Below, in pieces: positions 1 to 8,246 of a stretch of DNA of 64,000 nucleotides. The notes under the pieces are model-generated. The model ran no database searches, was not told the DNA's origin, and saw only the letters and a program-made list of their open reading frames with translations. The stretch is from positions 186,001 through 250,000 of the forward strand of contig NZ_SDMQ01000002.1 of assembly GCF_004324755.1 (NCBI RefSeq), read 5' to 3'. Numbering within the stretch: position 1 is the stretch's first letter; each line of letters begins with the position of its first letter. The stretch comes from Propioniciclava sinopodophylli. Lineage in GTDB: Bacteria; Actinomycetota; Actinomycetes; Propionibacteriales; Propionibacteriaceae. The translations under genes were made by a program, and so were the position numbers.

Positions 1-390
1 GACCCCATGGCCCGCTTCGCCGGCGTGCTCAAGTACCTGGTGCCGGCCACCCCGTCGATCGGCAACGACATCGCCCTGGAGGGCGTCGACGAGGGCGCCT
101 ACGACATGACGCCGGTGTACGGGGTGCACGAGCTCTTCAAGCTGTGGACCGACGTGAAGTCCGTGCTCGACCTCGTCACCTGCCCGCTCATCCTGTTCCG
201 CTCGACCGTCGACCACGTCGTGCCCGGCACGTCGTCCGACACCATCCTGCGGCTGGTGTCGTCGGCCGACATCACCGAGGTGCACCTGCCGAACAGCTAC
301 CACGTCGCCACGCTCGACCACGACGCCAACACCATCGTCGACCAGTCGCTGCAGTTCGTGGAGCGGGTGGCCGCCGCGCCGGTCGCCTAG
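1..390 (+). CDS. alpha/beta hydrolase (carboxylesterase-type), C-terminal part
   Basis: The reading frame is open from the first base of the window, so the N-terminus lies outside. The visible 129 codons look like the last third of an alpha/beta-hydrolase of the monoglyceride lipase/Est30 carboxylesterase kind. A beta-strand leads to STVDHVVP, where the Asp of DHVVP is the likely triad acid, and NSYHVATLDHD carries the likely triad His. The nucleophile Ser region is not in the window. The substrate cannot be told. The stop overlaps the end of the convergent small gene on the other strand by four bases. Confidence 0.75.
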   Translation, partial: DPMARFAGVLKYLVPATPSIGNDIALEGVDEGAYDMTPVYGVHELFKLWTDVKSVLDLVTCPLILFRSTVDHVVPGTSSDTILRLVSSADITEVHLPNSYHVATLDHDANTIVDQSLQFVERVAAAPVA

Positions 391-635
391 GCGCGGCGGG
401 TCAGCGGCCACTGCTCCTTTGGGACCGGGCCGACGGCCTGCACCAGCCGCAGCGGCGGCAGGAGGCCGCCGCCCGCGAGGGCGTCCAGAGCCGCCCTCTC
501 GTCGGGGGCCAGTCCGCCCCCCTCCGCGGCCCCGGGCATGCCGAGCAGCACCGAGACCACGCACTCGCCACAGGCCGGCCCGCGGGCGGCACAGGCGTTG
601 CAATCGACCAGCATCGTGTCCATGGCGCACACGCT
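387..635 (-). CDS. small cysteine-motif protein of actinobacteria
   Basis: This small reverse-strand ORF has coding character. Its N-terminal part carries CNACAARGPACGECVVSVLL, a four-cysteine CxxC...CxxC arrangement that could bind a metal or form disulfides. The C-terminal half is plain and hydrophobic. I recall similar short proteins next to the DEDDh/UvrC-like nuclease gene in other actinobacteria, but I know no function. The start is uncertain. A GGAGG lies 8-12 bases before GTG at 635, which I chose; TTG at 653 and ATG at 623 are alternatives. The gene is divergent from the nuclease gene at 726 and convergent with the hydrolase. Confidence 0.6.
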   Translation of the reverse strand, partial: SVCAMDTMLVDCNACAARGPACGECVVSVLLGMPGAAEGGGLAPDERAALDALAGGGLLPPLRLVQAVGPVPKEQWPLTRRA

Positions 636-725
636 GTCAGGCGCCTCCGACAATACGCGCGCGGTCCCGGATGGACCGGGCAGCGTGCCATGGATTGTCG
701 GACCCGCCCCCTAGCGTCTGCGGAC

Positions 726-2438
726 ATGACGACGTCCGCGCTCCAACCCACCTTCGAGGACCTGGGCCGCCACCTGGCCACCACCCCCTTCGTGGTGGTC
801 GACCTCGAGACGACCGGGGCGGGGGCGGACGCGTCCATCACCGAGGTGGGCGCCGTGCGGGTGGAGGGCGGCGAGGTCGTCGGCGAGTTCCAGACGATGG
901 TGAACCCGAACGCCCACATCCCGCCGCTGATCTCGGTGCTCACCGGCATCACGGACGCGATGGTGGCGGACGCCCCGCGCGTCGACCAGGTGATCCCGCC
1001 CTTCCTGGAGTTCGCCCGCGGGGCGGTGCTGGTGGCCCACAACGCAGGCTTCGACGTGGGGTTCCTCAAGCGCGCCTGCGCCGCCCAGCAGCTCCCGTGG
1101 CCGGGCTTCGGCGTGGTCGACACCGTGACGCTGGCGCGGGGCGTCCTCATGCGCGACGAGGTGCCGAACGTGAAGCTGGCCACGCTCGCCCACCACTTCC
1201 GGGCCCCCGAGGCCCCCAACCACCGCGCGCTGACGGACGCCCGGGCCACGGTCCATGTGCTGCACGGCCTCCTGGAGCGGGTCGGCAACCTCGGAGTCTC
1301 GACGCTGGAGGACCTGCTGGAGTTCACCCGCGGGGTCTCCCCCGAGCGGCGCGCCAAGCGCACGTGGGCGTCCGACGTGCCCGTCGCGCCGGGGGTCTAC
1401 CAGTTCGTGGCCGACCTGCCCGATCGCGACGGCGTGATCCGGCGGCAGGTGCTGTACGTGGGCAAGAGCGTGAACCTGCGCGCCCGCGTCCGCAGCTACT
1501 TCACCGCCGCCGAGAAGCGCCCCCGCATGGAGGAGATGGTGCGCATCAGCACGGGCGTTGAGGCGACGGTGTGCCGCACACCGCTGGAGGCCGAGGTGCT
1601 CGAACTGCGCCTCATCGCCGCCCACGCACCGCGGTACAACCGGCGCTCGAAGTTCCCCGAGCGCCAGCTGTGGCTCAAGCTCACCGACGAGCCCTTCCCG
1701 CGGCTGTCGCTGGTGCGGAAGGTCGCGGACGACGGCGCCTGCTACTTCGGCCCGTTCGGGCGGCGCGAGGCCGCGGAGCAAGCGGCGCTGGCCGTCTACG
1801 AGGCGTTCCCCATCCGCCAGTGCACCGAACGCCTGAGCGAGCGGAGGCTGACCGGCCGGTGCGCGCTCGGCGACCTCGGCAAGTGCCTGGCGCCGTGCGA
1901 CGGAACCACCTCGCGCGCCGACTACGTCGCCGTGACGGACGCCGTGCGCGCCAGCCTGACCACCGACGTGCGGGGCATCCTGACCGCGCCCCGGTCGAAG
2001 CTCGGCAAGCTCATCGAGGCCGAGCGCTTCGAGGAGGCGGGGCGGCTCACCGCCCGGCTGGAGGCGTTCGTGCGGGCGTCGACCCGGGCCCGCCGCCTCG
2101 AGGCGCTGGCGGGCTGTGCCCAGGTTGTCGCCGCGAGCCGGTCCGAGGAGGGCTGGGAGGTGCACGTCATCCGCCACGGGCGGCTGGCCGCGGCCGCGCT
2201 GGCCCGCCCGGGGGAGGTGGTACAGGCCGTGGCCCGGGACGCCGTGCGTGCGGCCGAGCACGTGCCCGCCCCCCTGCCGGGCATGCCCGCGGCGACGGTC
2301 GAGGAGGTCGAGCGGGTCGCCGCCTGGCTGGAGCGGTCCCGCATCATCGAGATCGAGGGCGACTGGGCGTGGCCTTTGCACGGGTCGATAGCGTTGGCCG
2401 ACCTCCCGCGCCACGCGCTGGATAGTGTGGCCCCATGA
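726..2438 (+). CDS. DEDDh 3'-5' exonuclease fused to UvrC-type GIY-YIG nuclease domain
   Basis: A 570-residue two-nuclease fusion. Residues about 20-180 form a DnaQ-like DEDDh exonuclease: VVDLETTG (D26, E28), HNAGFD (D110), and HRALTDAR with H166 and D171. Residues about 218-300 form a GIY-YIG domain: PGVYQF with Y225, LYVGKS at 243-248 and R252. A Cys-containing UvrC/Cho-like segment (LGKCLAPC) and a UVR-like helix (LIEAERFEEAGRL) follow. The UvrC RNase-H-like and helix-hairpin-helix domains are absent, so this is not UvrC itself. It matches the mycobacterial Rv2191 family, probably in DNA repair, but its exact substrate is not established. ATG at 726 begins just before the exonuclease fold; TAGCGT lies 8 bases upstream of it. 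Confidence 0.9.
   Translation: MTTSALQPTFEDLGRHLATTPFVVVDLETTGAGADASITEVGAVRVEGGEVVGEFQTMVNPNAHIPPLISVLTGITDAMVADAPRVDQVIPPFLEFARGAVLVAHNAGFDVGFLKRACAAQQLPWPGFGVVDTVTLARGVLMRDEVPNVKLATLAHHFRAPEAPNHRALTDARATVHVLHGLLERVGNLGVSTLEDLLEFTRGVSPERRAKRTWASDVPVAPGVYQFVADLPDRDGVIRRQVLYVGKSVNLRARVRSYFTAAEKRPRMEEMVRISTGVEATVCRTPLEAEVLELRLIAAHAPRYNRRSKFPERQLWLKLTDEPFPRLSLVRKVADDGACYFGPFGRREAAEQAALAVYEAFPIRQCTERLSERRLTGRCALGDLGKCLAPCDGTTSRADYVAVTDAVRASLTTDVRGILTAPRSKLGKLIEAERFEEAGRLTARLEAFVRASTRARRLEALAGCAQVVAASRSEEGWEVHVIRHGRLAAAALARPGEVVQAVARDAVRAAEHVPAPLPGMPAATVEEVERVAAWLERSRIIEIEGDWAWPLHGSIALADLPRHALDSVAP
2423..2428 (+). promoter_or_regulatory. -10 box TAGTGT, leaderless start of the RAM-domain gene
   Basis: TAGTGT followed by exactly six bases and then ATG at 2435 puts the predicted transcription start on the A of the start codon. 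The box sits inside the end of the nuclease gene, so the RAM gene may also be transcribed on its own. Confidence 0.45.
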
Positions 2439-2710
2439 ACACCGCCATCGTCTTCATCACCACCGCGGTCGATCGCGTCACCGGGGTTGCCGAGGAGGTC
2501 GCCGCACTGGACGGCGTCACCGAGGTCTACTCCGTCACCGGCGATATCGACCTCGTCGCGATGGTGCGCACCCGCGACGTCGAGACAATCGCCGACGTCG
2601 TGACGGGCCAGATCAACAAGGTCGCCGGCGTCACGGGCACGCAGACCCACCTGGCGTTCCGCGCCTACTCCTCGCACGACCTGGAGGCTGCGTTCTCGCT
2701 CGGCGAGTGA
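2435..2710 (+). CDS. stand-alone Lrp/AsnC ligand-binding (RAM) domain protein
   Basis: A 91-residue protein that is only the effector-binding RAM domain of Lrp/AsnC regulators (alpha/beta sandwich; VYSVTGDIDLVAMVRTRD is the typical core). It has no helix-turn-helix. Stand-alone RAM proteins form ring oligomers and bind amino acids or modulate Lrp partners; the ligand here is unknown. Its ATG overlaps the nuclease stop in ATGA, and a leaderless -10 box precedes it. A strong hairpin terminator lies downstream. Confidence 0.85.
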   Translation: MNTAIVFITTAVDRVTGVAEEVAALDGVTEVYSVTGDIDLVAMVRTRDVETIADVVTGQINKVAGVTGTQTHLAFRAYSSHDLEAAFSLGE

Positions 2711-2778
2711 GCGGTCCCCGAGGTGCGGGTGTCCCCGAGGTGCAGGTGGAGCGCGCCTCGAGCGGGCTGACGCACAGA

Positions 2779-2805
2779 ACGCCCCCGCCGCGAGGGCGGG
2801 GGCGT
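2779..2805. terminator. bidirectional hairpin terminator between convergent genes
   Basis: ACGCCCCCGCC pairs with GGCGGGGGCGT across a GCGAG loop: 11 bp of nearly pure GC. It lies between the convergent RAM-domain and cyclophilin genes and can serve both. There is only a short U-poor tail, as is common in actinobacteria. Confidence 0.7.
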
Positions 2806-2824
2806 CCTGCGTCGGTGGGTCGGC

Positions 2825-3343
2825 TCAGGCCTCGGTGACCTCGACCGACTCGATGACCACGGGCTCGACCGGGCGGTCGCCGCGGCCGGTGCGCACCTTG
2901 GCGATGGCGTCCACGACGTCGCGGCTGGCCTGGTCGGCCACCTCACCGAAGATCGTGTGGCGGAAGTTCAGGTGCGGGGTCTGGGTGACCGTGATGAAGA
3001 ACTGCGAGCCGTTGGTGCCGGGGCCCGCGTTCGCCATGGCGAGCAGGTAGGGCTTGTTGAAGGCCAGGTCGGGGTGGAACTCGTCGCCGAAGCGGTAGCC
3101 CGGTCCGCCGGTGCCGGTGCCGCTGGGGCAGCCGCCCTGGATCATGAACCCGTCGATGATGCGGTGGAACACCAGACCGTCGTAGAAGTTGCCGGTGGTG
3201 GCGGCTCCCGTCTCGGCGTCGCGGTACTCCTTGGTGCCGGTCGCGAGGCCGACGAAGTTCTCGACGGTGTTGGGGGCCTGCTCAGCGAACAGGGTGAGGA
3301 CGATGTCCCCGTGGTTGGTGTGGAGCGTCGCCTGCTGGGCCAC
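2825..3343 (-). CDS. cyclophilin-type peptidyl-prolyl cis-trans isomerase
   Basis: A 172-residue cytoplasmic cyclophilin that catalyses cis/trans isomerisation of Xaa-Pro bonds during folding. Signature blocks are all present: FHRIIDGFMIQGG (catalytic Arg), MANAGPGTNGSQFFIT, and HTIFGEV. There is no signal peptide. I chose GTG at 3343, giving MAQQATLHTNHGD, because AAAGG lies seven bases upstream; the frame stays open further upstream but that part has no cyclophilin similarity. It is divergent from the sunset-domain gene. Confidence 0.92.
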   Translation of the reverse strand: MAQQATLHTNHGDIVLTLFAEQAPNTVENFVGLATGTKEYRDAETGAATTGNFYDGLVFHRIIDGFMIQGGCPSGTGTGGPGYRFGDEFHPDLAFNKPYLLAMANAGPGTNGSQFFITVTQTPHLNFRHTIFGEVADQASRDVVDAIAKVRTGRGDRPVEPVVIESVEVTEA

Positions 3344-3487
3344 GGTGGATCCTTTCGGGTGGATGACGCGCCTGACGGCGCACGTGCGCACCCAACGTTA
3401 CCCACGCGCTCTGTTGCGCGGGTGGGCGCTTGGGTACGGTGGACGCACGCGATCACGCGAACCACACAACCGCAACGGAGGAAACCC

Positions 3488-4414
3488 GTGAACCGGAAGA
3501 AGTTCGAACGCGCCGTCGGTGACACCACCCACGCCGCGGCGGACCTCGGCAAGGACGCCCTTGCCCAGGCCCAGGCATACCTGCAGCAGGCCCAGGACTA
3601 CCTGGCCCCGCGCGCCCAGGATGCGATCCACCAGGCGAGCGACTACATCAGCCCCTACGCCAAGGACGCCAAGAAGCGCGGCGCCCAGTTCGCGGCCTCG
3701 GCCGTGGATGCCGCCCGTCCGAAGCTCGACGAGGCCCTGGACCGCGTGTCCCCGGCCCTCGACAACGCCTACGCCCGCATCGCCCCGGCCGTCGACGACG
3801 CCCGCAGCAAGGTCCAGTACGGGTTCCTGCCCGCGCTGAGCGACCTGCTGCACAACGCCGCCGACGACATCGCCAAGGTGGAAATCCCCCAGGTTCCGGC
3901 CCCGAAGAAGAAGAACTCCGTGTGGGGCACCCTCGGTCAGGTCATCCTGGCCGGCGGCCTGCTCGCCGTGGTCGCCTTCGCGATCAAGAAGTTCCTGGCG
4001 CCCGACGACTCCGGGTGGCAGGCGCACGAGCCGAGCCAGCCCTACGTGCCCACCACGCCGCAGAAGATCGTGGACGACCTGGCCACGGCTGACGCCGACG
4101 GCCCGGTGGACGCGGCCGACCAGTGGCTGGAGGACGGCGGCGAGGTGCTGCCCGGCGACGAGCCGCTGACCGACGAGGCTCCCGAGGCCGCCGCCGACGC
4201 GGAGGCCGATGCTGACCCTTTCGTCCCTAGCCCTTACGGGGACGGCGCCTACGTGGGTGCCGAGCCGCCGGAGGGCTTCTCGATCAAGGGCAACGAGCGT
4301 TCGATGAAGTACCACGTCCAGGGCAACGGCGGCTACGAGCGCACCATCGCCGATGTCTGGTTCGCCAGCGAGGAGGCCGCCGAAGCGGCCGGGTTCACCA
4401 AGGCCCAGCGCTGA
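3488..4414 (+). CDS. membrane protein with helical repeats and C-terminal sunset domain
   Basis: A 308-residue protein starting at GTG 3488, with GGAGG seven bases upstream. Residues 1-130 are Ala/Asp/Lys-rich amphipathic helices of repeating phase (DLGKDALAQAQAYLQQAQDY, DYISPYAKDAKKRG and similar), resembling apolipoprotein- or LEA-like surface helices. One membrane segment lies near 147-168 (GQVILAGGLLAVVAFAIKKF). An acidic Ala/Asp/Glu linker follows. The C-terminus (GFSIKGNERSMKYHVQGNGG through FASEEAAEAAGFTKAQR) matches the sunset domain pattern: IKGN, a K/IYH motif, and AAxxAGF. Its role is unknown; a membrane-surface or envelope-stress function is only a guess. It stands alone, followed by a strong terminator. 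Confidence 0.75.
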   Translation: MNRKKFERAVGDTTHAAADLGKDALAQAQAYLQQAQDYLAPRAQDAIHQASDYISPYAKDAKKRGAQFAASAVDAARPKLDEALDRVSPALDNAYARIAPAVDDARSKVQYGFLPALSDLLHNAADDIAKVEIPQVPAPKKKNSVWGTLGQVILAGGLLAVVAFAIKKFLAPDDSGWQAHEPSQPYVPTTPQKIVDDLATADADGPVDAADQWLEDGGEVLPGDEPLTDEAPEAAADAEADADPFVPSPYGDGAYVGAEPPEGFSIKGNERSMKYHVQGNGGYERTIADVWFASEEAAEAAGFTKAQR

Positions 4415-4435
4415 CGCACTGACGCACCACCTGCG

Positions 4436-4470
4436 GGGCGGGGCGCGACCACCACGGTCGCGCCCCGCCC
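4436..4470. terminator. strong hairpin terminator after the sunset-domain gene
   Basis: GGGCGGGGCGCGACC and GGTCGCGCCCCGCCC are perfect 15-bp inverted arms around an ACCAC loop, followed by TTT. It begins 21 bases after the stop codon. Confidence 0.8.
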
Positions 4471-4487
4471 TTTGGCGTGCCCCCTCC

Positions 4488-4603
4488 GCCGAGGGCTTGG
4501 GTTCCCTCCGCCGAGGGCTTGCCTTCCCTCCGCCGAGGGCTTGGGTTCCCTCCGCCGAGGGCTTGCCTTCCCCACGCCGAGGGCTTGGGGCCAAGCCCTC
4601 GGC
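4488..4603. repeat. 22-bp tandem repeat array, GCCGAGGGC family (copy A)
   Basis: Four full 22-bp units start at 4488, 4510, 4532 and 4554, of the type GCCGAGGGCTTGGGTTCCCT plus CC; alternate units carry GCC in place of GGG in the tail. A fifth partial unit at 4576 turns into its own inverted copy, giving a perfect 13-2-13 palindrome at 4576-4603. There are no spacers between units. No coding role is seen. Related arrays occur at 13410, 32091 and 44603. Confidence 0.85.
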
Positions 4604-4680
4604 GAACTTCTTCTCAGCAGCCACTCACAATCGGCCTGTCCCGGAGGCCTTCCTGGTTGGAACGTTCCCCAGGAGGCCCC

Positions 4681-5157
4681 ATGACCCGCATCGTCCGCAT
4701 CATCGACCCCGCAGCGTGGGTCGACGCCGCCCCGTTCGCCGCCCACCTCGAGCGCCTCTGCGCCGGCACGGGCCTGCCGTGGCAGGTCGTCGCGGCCTAC
4801 GCCGGGGTGTCCCAGCGCGCCGCGGCGCGCCTGGTGGGCGGGCGCCCCCGCCCGCGCCTGCGCCGCATCCCCCGCACCGTCGCCCAACAGCTGTGGTCGG
4901 TGACGCCGGAAGAACTGCAGCGCCTGCGCACCACCTGGGTCGCTGCCTCGCCCACGTGCGCCCGCGTCGCCGACCTCGTGGGTCTGGGGGTCCCACTCGC
5001 AGAACTGGCCGACCGGCTGGCCTGCACGCAGGCCCTCGTCGCAGCGTTGGCGGACGGGACGCCCGCGACGGTGCCCGCCGTCACGGCACTGCGCGCACTC
5101 GTGGCCGTGGAGGCCGCCAACCGGGATCGCACGCTGGACGCCCTCGGCGCGGCCTAG
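4681..5157 (+). CDS. hypothetical protein, helix-rich, possible helix-turn-helix
   Basis: A 158-residue protein starting at ATG 4681, with AGGAGG five bases upstream. The middle (LPWQVVAAYAGVSQRAAARL) reads like the two helices of a helix-turn-helix, followed by an Arg/Pro-rich stretch (GGRPRPRLRRIPRTV). A second similar motif may lie at LGVPLAELADRLACTQALVA. I do not recognise a named family. A DNA-binding role is an inference from the motif and the basic segment. The stop codon TAG forms part of the -10 box of the next gene. Confidence 0.6.
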   Translation: MTRIVRIIDPAAWVDAAPFAAHLERLCAGTGLPWQVVAAYAGVSQRAAARLVGGRPRPRLRRIPRTVAQQLWSVTPEELQRLRTTWVAASPTCARVADLVGLGVPLAELADRLACTQALVAALADGTPATVPAVTALRALVAVEAANRDRTLDALGAA

Positions 5158-5160
5158 GGT
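5155..5160 (+). promoter_or_regulatory. -10 box TAGGGT made from a stop codon
   Basis: TAGGGT, six bases, then GTG at 5167. The TAG is the stop codon of the upstream gene. It predicts a leaderless transcript for the prepilin peptidase. Confidence 0.45.
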
Positions 5161-5166
5161 GGCCCC

Positions 5167-5859
5167 GTGCCCTGGCCCACCCCCGCCCTGGCCGTCGTCC
5201 TCGCCGCGCTCGTGGCTACGGCGACCGCCGCCCTCACCCCCGCCGTCCTGCGCACGCTGCCCGAGCCCGCAGACCCCGACGGCAAGCCGCCGTACGCCTC
5301 GCTGGCCTCACACACCGTCGTCGCCGGCGTCGGGCTCGCCTGCCTGGCCGCCACCCTGCTCGTCACACTCACCGTGCCCCCGGCTCACTGGCCGGCGTGG
5401 CTGGCGCTGGCGTCGGTGAACGTCCTCGCCTGCGCCGTCGACGCGCGGACCACGTGGCTCCCCCTCCCCCTGGCGCGTGCCGGCTGGGCGGTGGCCGCGG
5501 TCGGCGCCGGGGTGGTGGCGTGGGCGTCCGGCTCGTGGACGCCCCTGGCCGCGGCCGCGCTCGGCGCGCTGGCGCTGGGCCTGCTGTTCCACCTGCTGTG
5601 GCGCACCACGGGGGCGTTCGGGTACGGCGATGTCCGCCTGGCCGCCACGATCGGGGCGGTGACGGCGCTCGACTCGGTCGGGCTGGTGGTGTGGGCGCTG
5701 CTGCTCGGCACGCTGGCCGGGGCCGTGTGGGGCATCGTGCACCGGGCCGCCGGCGGGCGGGGTACCTTCCCCTACGGCCCGGGCCTGCTGGCTGGCCCGT
5801 TCCTGGCGCTGGCGCTCCGCGCAGCGCAGGGCGGTCTCAGCTGGCCAGTGACTGGGTGA
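5167..5859 (+). CDS. type IV prepilin peptidase (A24 family)
   Basis: A 230-residue polytopic membrane aspartyl protease that would cleave, and in some members N-methylate, type IV pilin-like leader peptides at the inner face of the membrane. About seven membrane segments are seen. The two catalytic aspartates are recognisable: D92 in VDARTTWLPLPL and D155 in GYGDVRLA. The conserved FPYGPGLLAGPF segment lies near the end. No pilin, secretion ATPase or Tad gene is near, so its substrates are elsewhere. The N-terminal cysteine-rich methylase domain of classical PilD is absent. Its end overlaps the convergent trpD end by 23 bases. Confidence 0.85.
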   Translation: MPWPTPALAVVLAALVATATAALTPAVLRTLPEPADPDGKPPYASLASHTVVAGVGLACLAATLLVTLTVPPAHWPAWLALASVNVLACAVDARTTWLPLPLARAGWAVAAVGAGVVAWASGSWTPLAAAALGALALGLLFHLLWRTTGAFGYGDVRLAATIGAVTALDSVGLVVWALLLGTLAGAVWGIVHRAAGGRGTFPYGPGLLAGPFLALALRAAQGGLSWPVTG

Positions 5860-6883
5860 GGCTGACCCAGCGCTCGAGAAGCTCGGTCGCCGCCCCCGAG
5901 TCGACCGCGCGGCGCGCGCGGGCCAGTGGCTCGGCGAACTGCTCGGTCAGGTCGGCGTCCGGATCGGGGCCGTCGTAGGCGAGGATCGCCGCGGCCGCGT
6001 TCAGCAGCACGATGTCGCGCACGGGCCCGGGGCGCCCCGCGAAGGTGTCGCGGACGACCTGGGCGTTGTGGGCCGGCTCGCCGCCGACGAGGTCCTCCTT
6101 GGACGCCTTGGCGATGCCGAGGTCCGCGGGGTCGAAGGTCGTTGGGACGACCCGGCCGTCGCTGATCACCCAGACGTCGGAGGTCGTCGTGGTGGTGAGC
6201 TCGTCCAGCCCGTCACCGCCGTGGAAGACCAGCCCGCGGTTGCCGCGGTGCGCGACGACGTCGGCCACCAGCGCGGCGACCAGGCGGTCGGCGACGCCGA
6301 TCGCCTGGGCGTTGGGGCGGGCGGGGTTGGCCAGCGGGCCGAGGAAGTTGAAGGTCGTCCGGATGCCCAGCTCGCGCCGCGGCACGGCCGCGTGGCGCAG
6401 CGAGGGGTGGTAGTGCGACGCGAACAGGAAGACGATGCCGGCCTCGTCGAACACCCGGCCCTGGACGCCCGGGTCGAGGTCGAGCACCACCCCGAGCGCC
6501 TCGAGGCAGTCGGCGGTGCCGCTCTTGCTGGAAGCCGCGCGGTTGCCGTGCTTGACCACCTTCGCGCCGGCGGCCGTGGCGACCATCGCGGCCATCGTGG
6601 AGATGTTGACCGTGTTGGCGCGGTCCCCGCCGGTGCCGACGATGTCGACGGCCTCACGCGTGGGCAGCGAGATCGGGCGCGCGTTGTCGAGCATCGCGGT
6701 CACGAGGCCGTTCAGTTCGTCCGGGGTCGCTCCCTTGGCCTGCAGCGCGACCATGAAGCCGGCCACCTGCACGGGCGTGGCTGCGCCGGCGAGGATCTCG
6801 TTCATCGCCCACGAGGTGTTCTCGCGGTCGAGGTCCTGGCGGTTGACGAGGGAGGTCAGCAGGTCAGCCCAGGTAGGGGTCAC
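5837..6883 (-). CDS. trpD: anthranilate phosphoribosyltransferase
   Basis: A 348-residue enzyme that joins anthranilate and PRPP to make phosphoribosyl-anthranilate, the second step of tryptophan synthesis. Family motifs are present: DIVGTGGD (PRPP loop), NISTMAAMVA, KHGNRAASSKSGTAD (PRPP/anthranilate site), and FNFLGPLANPA. GTG at 6883 overlaps the stop of the upstream receiver-like gene in GTGA, which fits translational coupling and sets the start. No other trp gene is nearby, as in mycobacteria, where trpD also sits beside ctaE. Confidence 0.95.
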   Translation of the reverse strand: MTPTWADLLTSLVNRQDLDRENTSWAMNEILAGAATPVQVAGFMVALQAKGATPDELNGLVTAMLDNARPISLPTREAVDIVGTGGDRANTVNISTMAAMVATAAGAKVVKHGNRAASSKSGTADCLEALGVVLDLDPGVQGRVFDEAGIVFLFASHYHPSLRHAAVPRRELGIRTTFNFLGPLANPARPNAQAIGVADRLVAALVADVVAHRGNRGLVFHGGDGLDELTTTTTSDVWVISDGRVVPTTFDPADLGIAKASKEDLVGGEPAHNAQVVRDTFAGRPGPVRDIVLLNAAAAILAYDGPDPDADLTEQFAEPLARARRAVDSGAATELLERWVSLTQSLAS

Positions 6884-7305
6884 CGGGCCTGCGCCTCGCT
6901 GGCCAGTCGCGCGCGGAGGACCTCCGCGACGGAGGCGGGGAGGCGGACCGGGTCGATCGGGTACGGGACGACGGCCTCGGCGCGCGACCACGTCGCGAGC
7001 CAGGCGTCGGCGACGCGGGCCACGAGCAGTACGACGGGCGGACAATTCACGACCTCATCCTTGACCTGGCGGCACAGCCCCATGCCGCCGGCGGGCGTCG
7101 ACTCCCCGTCCATGACGACGAGGTCGATTCCCCCGGCGTCCAGAGTGCGACTGACGGCCTGGTGCGTGGCGCACTCAACGATCTCGACCTCGGGGAGGTC
7201 CGCAGCCACCTTGCGGCCCAACGCGAAGCGCACCTGGTCCCGGGTGCCCCGGTCATCGGAGTAGACCAGGATGGTCGCCTTCGCGGCAGCTGCCTCTTCG
7301 CTCAT
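6880..7305 (-). CDS. receiver-like orphan protein coupled to trpD
   Basis: A 141-residue single-domain protein with the order of a response-regulator receiver: beta-1 ILVYSDD with D17/D18, and a candidate phospho-acceptor D66 in DLVVMDGE. The beta-5 position usually holding Lys-Pro reads AVVPYPIDP, with Tyr in place of the conserved Lys. There is no output domain, and no kinase gene nearby. It may be a pseudo-receiver rather than a switch driven by phosphorylation. The start is divergent from ctaE, and its stop overlaps trpD. Confidence 0.65.
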   Translation of the reverse strand: MSEEAAAAKATILVYSDDRGTRDQVRFALGRKVAADLPEVEIVECATHQAVSRTLDAGGIDLVVMDGESTPAGGMGLCRQVKDEVVNCPPVVLLVARVADAWLATWSRAEAVVPYPIDPVRLPASVAEVLRARLASEAQAR

Positions 7306-7487
7306 CGCGTCCTCACTTCTGGGAATGGAGTCGGGCTCGTGGTCATCGTAGCCCCGCCGCCGGACGCGCGCACGACGCGCCCGCCCACGCCCGAACAGTC
7401 ACGGACAGGTAACGAAGCAGCGGCATTTGTCCACTGTGGCTCGGGCCGACGTGACCCGGGATCGGTTCCCCGGTAATAATGGCGCCC

Positions 7488-8216
7488 GTGGCGAATACAT
7501 CGAAGTCGAGCGCGGTCCCGGTCATCCCTCACGGAGCCATCCACCCGATTGCCCCGGCACGCCTGCACGGCATCAAGGGAAAGCCGGACATGGTGGCGGT
7601 GGGCACGGTGATCTGGCTCGCCAGTGAGCTGATGTTCTTCGCGGCCCTCTTCGCCGCCTACTTCAATCTGCGCAACCACACGACGGCCATGGCGGCCCCG
7701 GGTGAGCCCACCATGTGGGAGTGGGGCACGTCCCACTTCATGCAGGACTGGTTCGGCATCCAGCTGCCGTGGTTCTCGATCATCAACACCACGATCCTGG
7801 TGCTGAGCTCGATCACCTGCCAGATCGGTGTCTTCCGTGCGGAGAAGGGCTACGTCTCCCGCACCGGCAGCATCTTCAACGTCGGCTCCTGGGGCATGCG
7901 TGAGTGGTACATCCTCACGGTCCTCATGGGCTCGGTCTTCATCGGCGGCCAGGCGTACGAGTACTTCCTGCTCGTCTCGGAGGGCTTCGTCCTCCAGACC
8001 AACGCCTACACCTCGGCCTTCTTCCTCGCCACCGGCTTCCACGGCCTCCACGTGCTGGGCGGTCTCATCGCCTTCCTGCTCATGATCGGCCGCACCTACG
8101 TGGCGCGGACGTTCACCCATGAGCAGAGGGTCCATGCGATCGTCACGTCGTACTACTGGCACTTCGTCGACATCGTCTGGATCATTCTGTTCGCGGTGAT
8201 CTACCTCATCCGCTGA
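7488..8216 (+). CDS. ctaE: cytochrome c oxidase subunit III
   Basis: A membrane subunit of the aa3-type oxidase with five predicted spans ([87 protein letters not shown]), the short actinobacterial form. The conserved Glu of SELMFF and the HGLHVLGG motif are present. An AATAAT box ends at 7480 and is followed by seven bases and GTG 7488, so I prefer a leaderless start at 7488; ATG 7479 in the same frame falls inside the box. It heads the qcrCAB operon, consistent with the bc1-aa3 supercomplex of actinobacteria. Confidence 0.93.
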   Translation: MANTSKSSAVPVIPHGAIHPIAPARLHGIKGKPDMVAVGTVIWLASELMFFAALFAAYFNLRNHTTAMAAPGEPTMWEWGTSHFMQDWFGIQLPWFSIINTTILVLSSITCQIGVFRAEKGYVSRTGSIFNVGSWGMREWYILTVLMGSVFIGGQAYEYFLLVSEGFVLQTNAYTSAFFLATGFHGLHVLGGLIAFLLMIGRTYVARTFTHEQRVHAIVTSYYWHFVDIVWIILFAVIYLIR

Positions 8217-8246
8217 CCCTCCAACCCGACTTCGAAAGGCGCATCG

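Noticed and set aside
2957-3487. N-terminal extension of the sunset-domain protein
   Set aside because: The upstream open frame is antisense to the cyclophilin gene. GTG 3488 has a good ribosome site.
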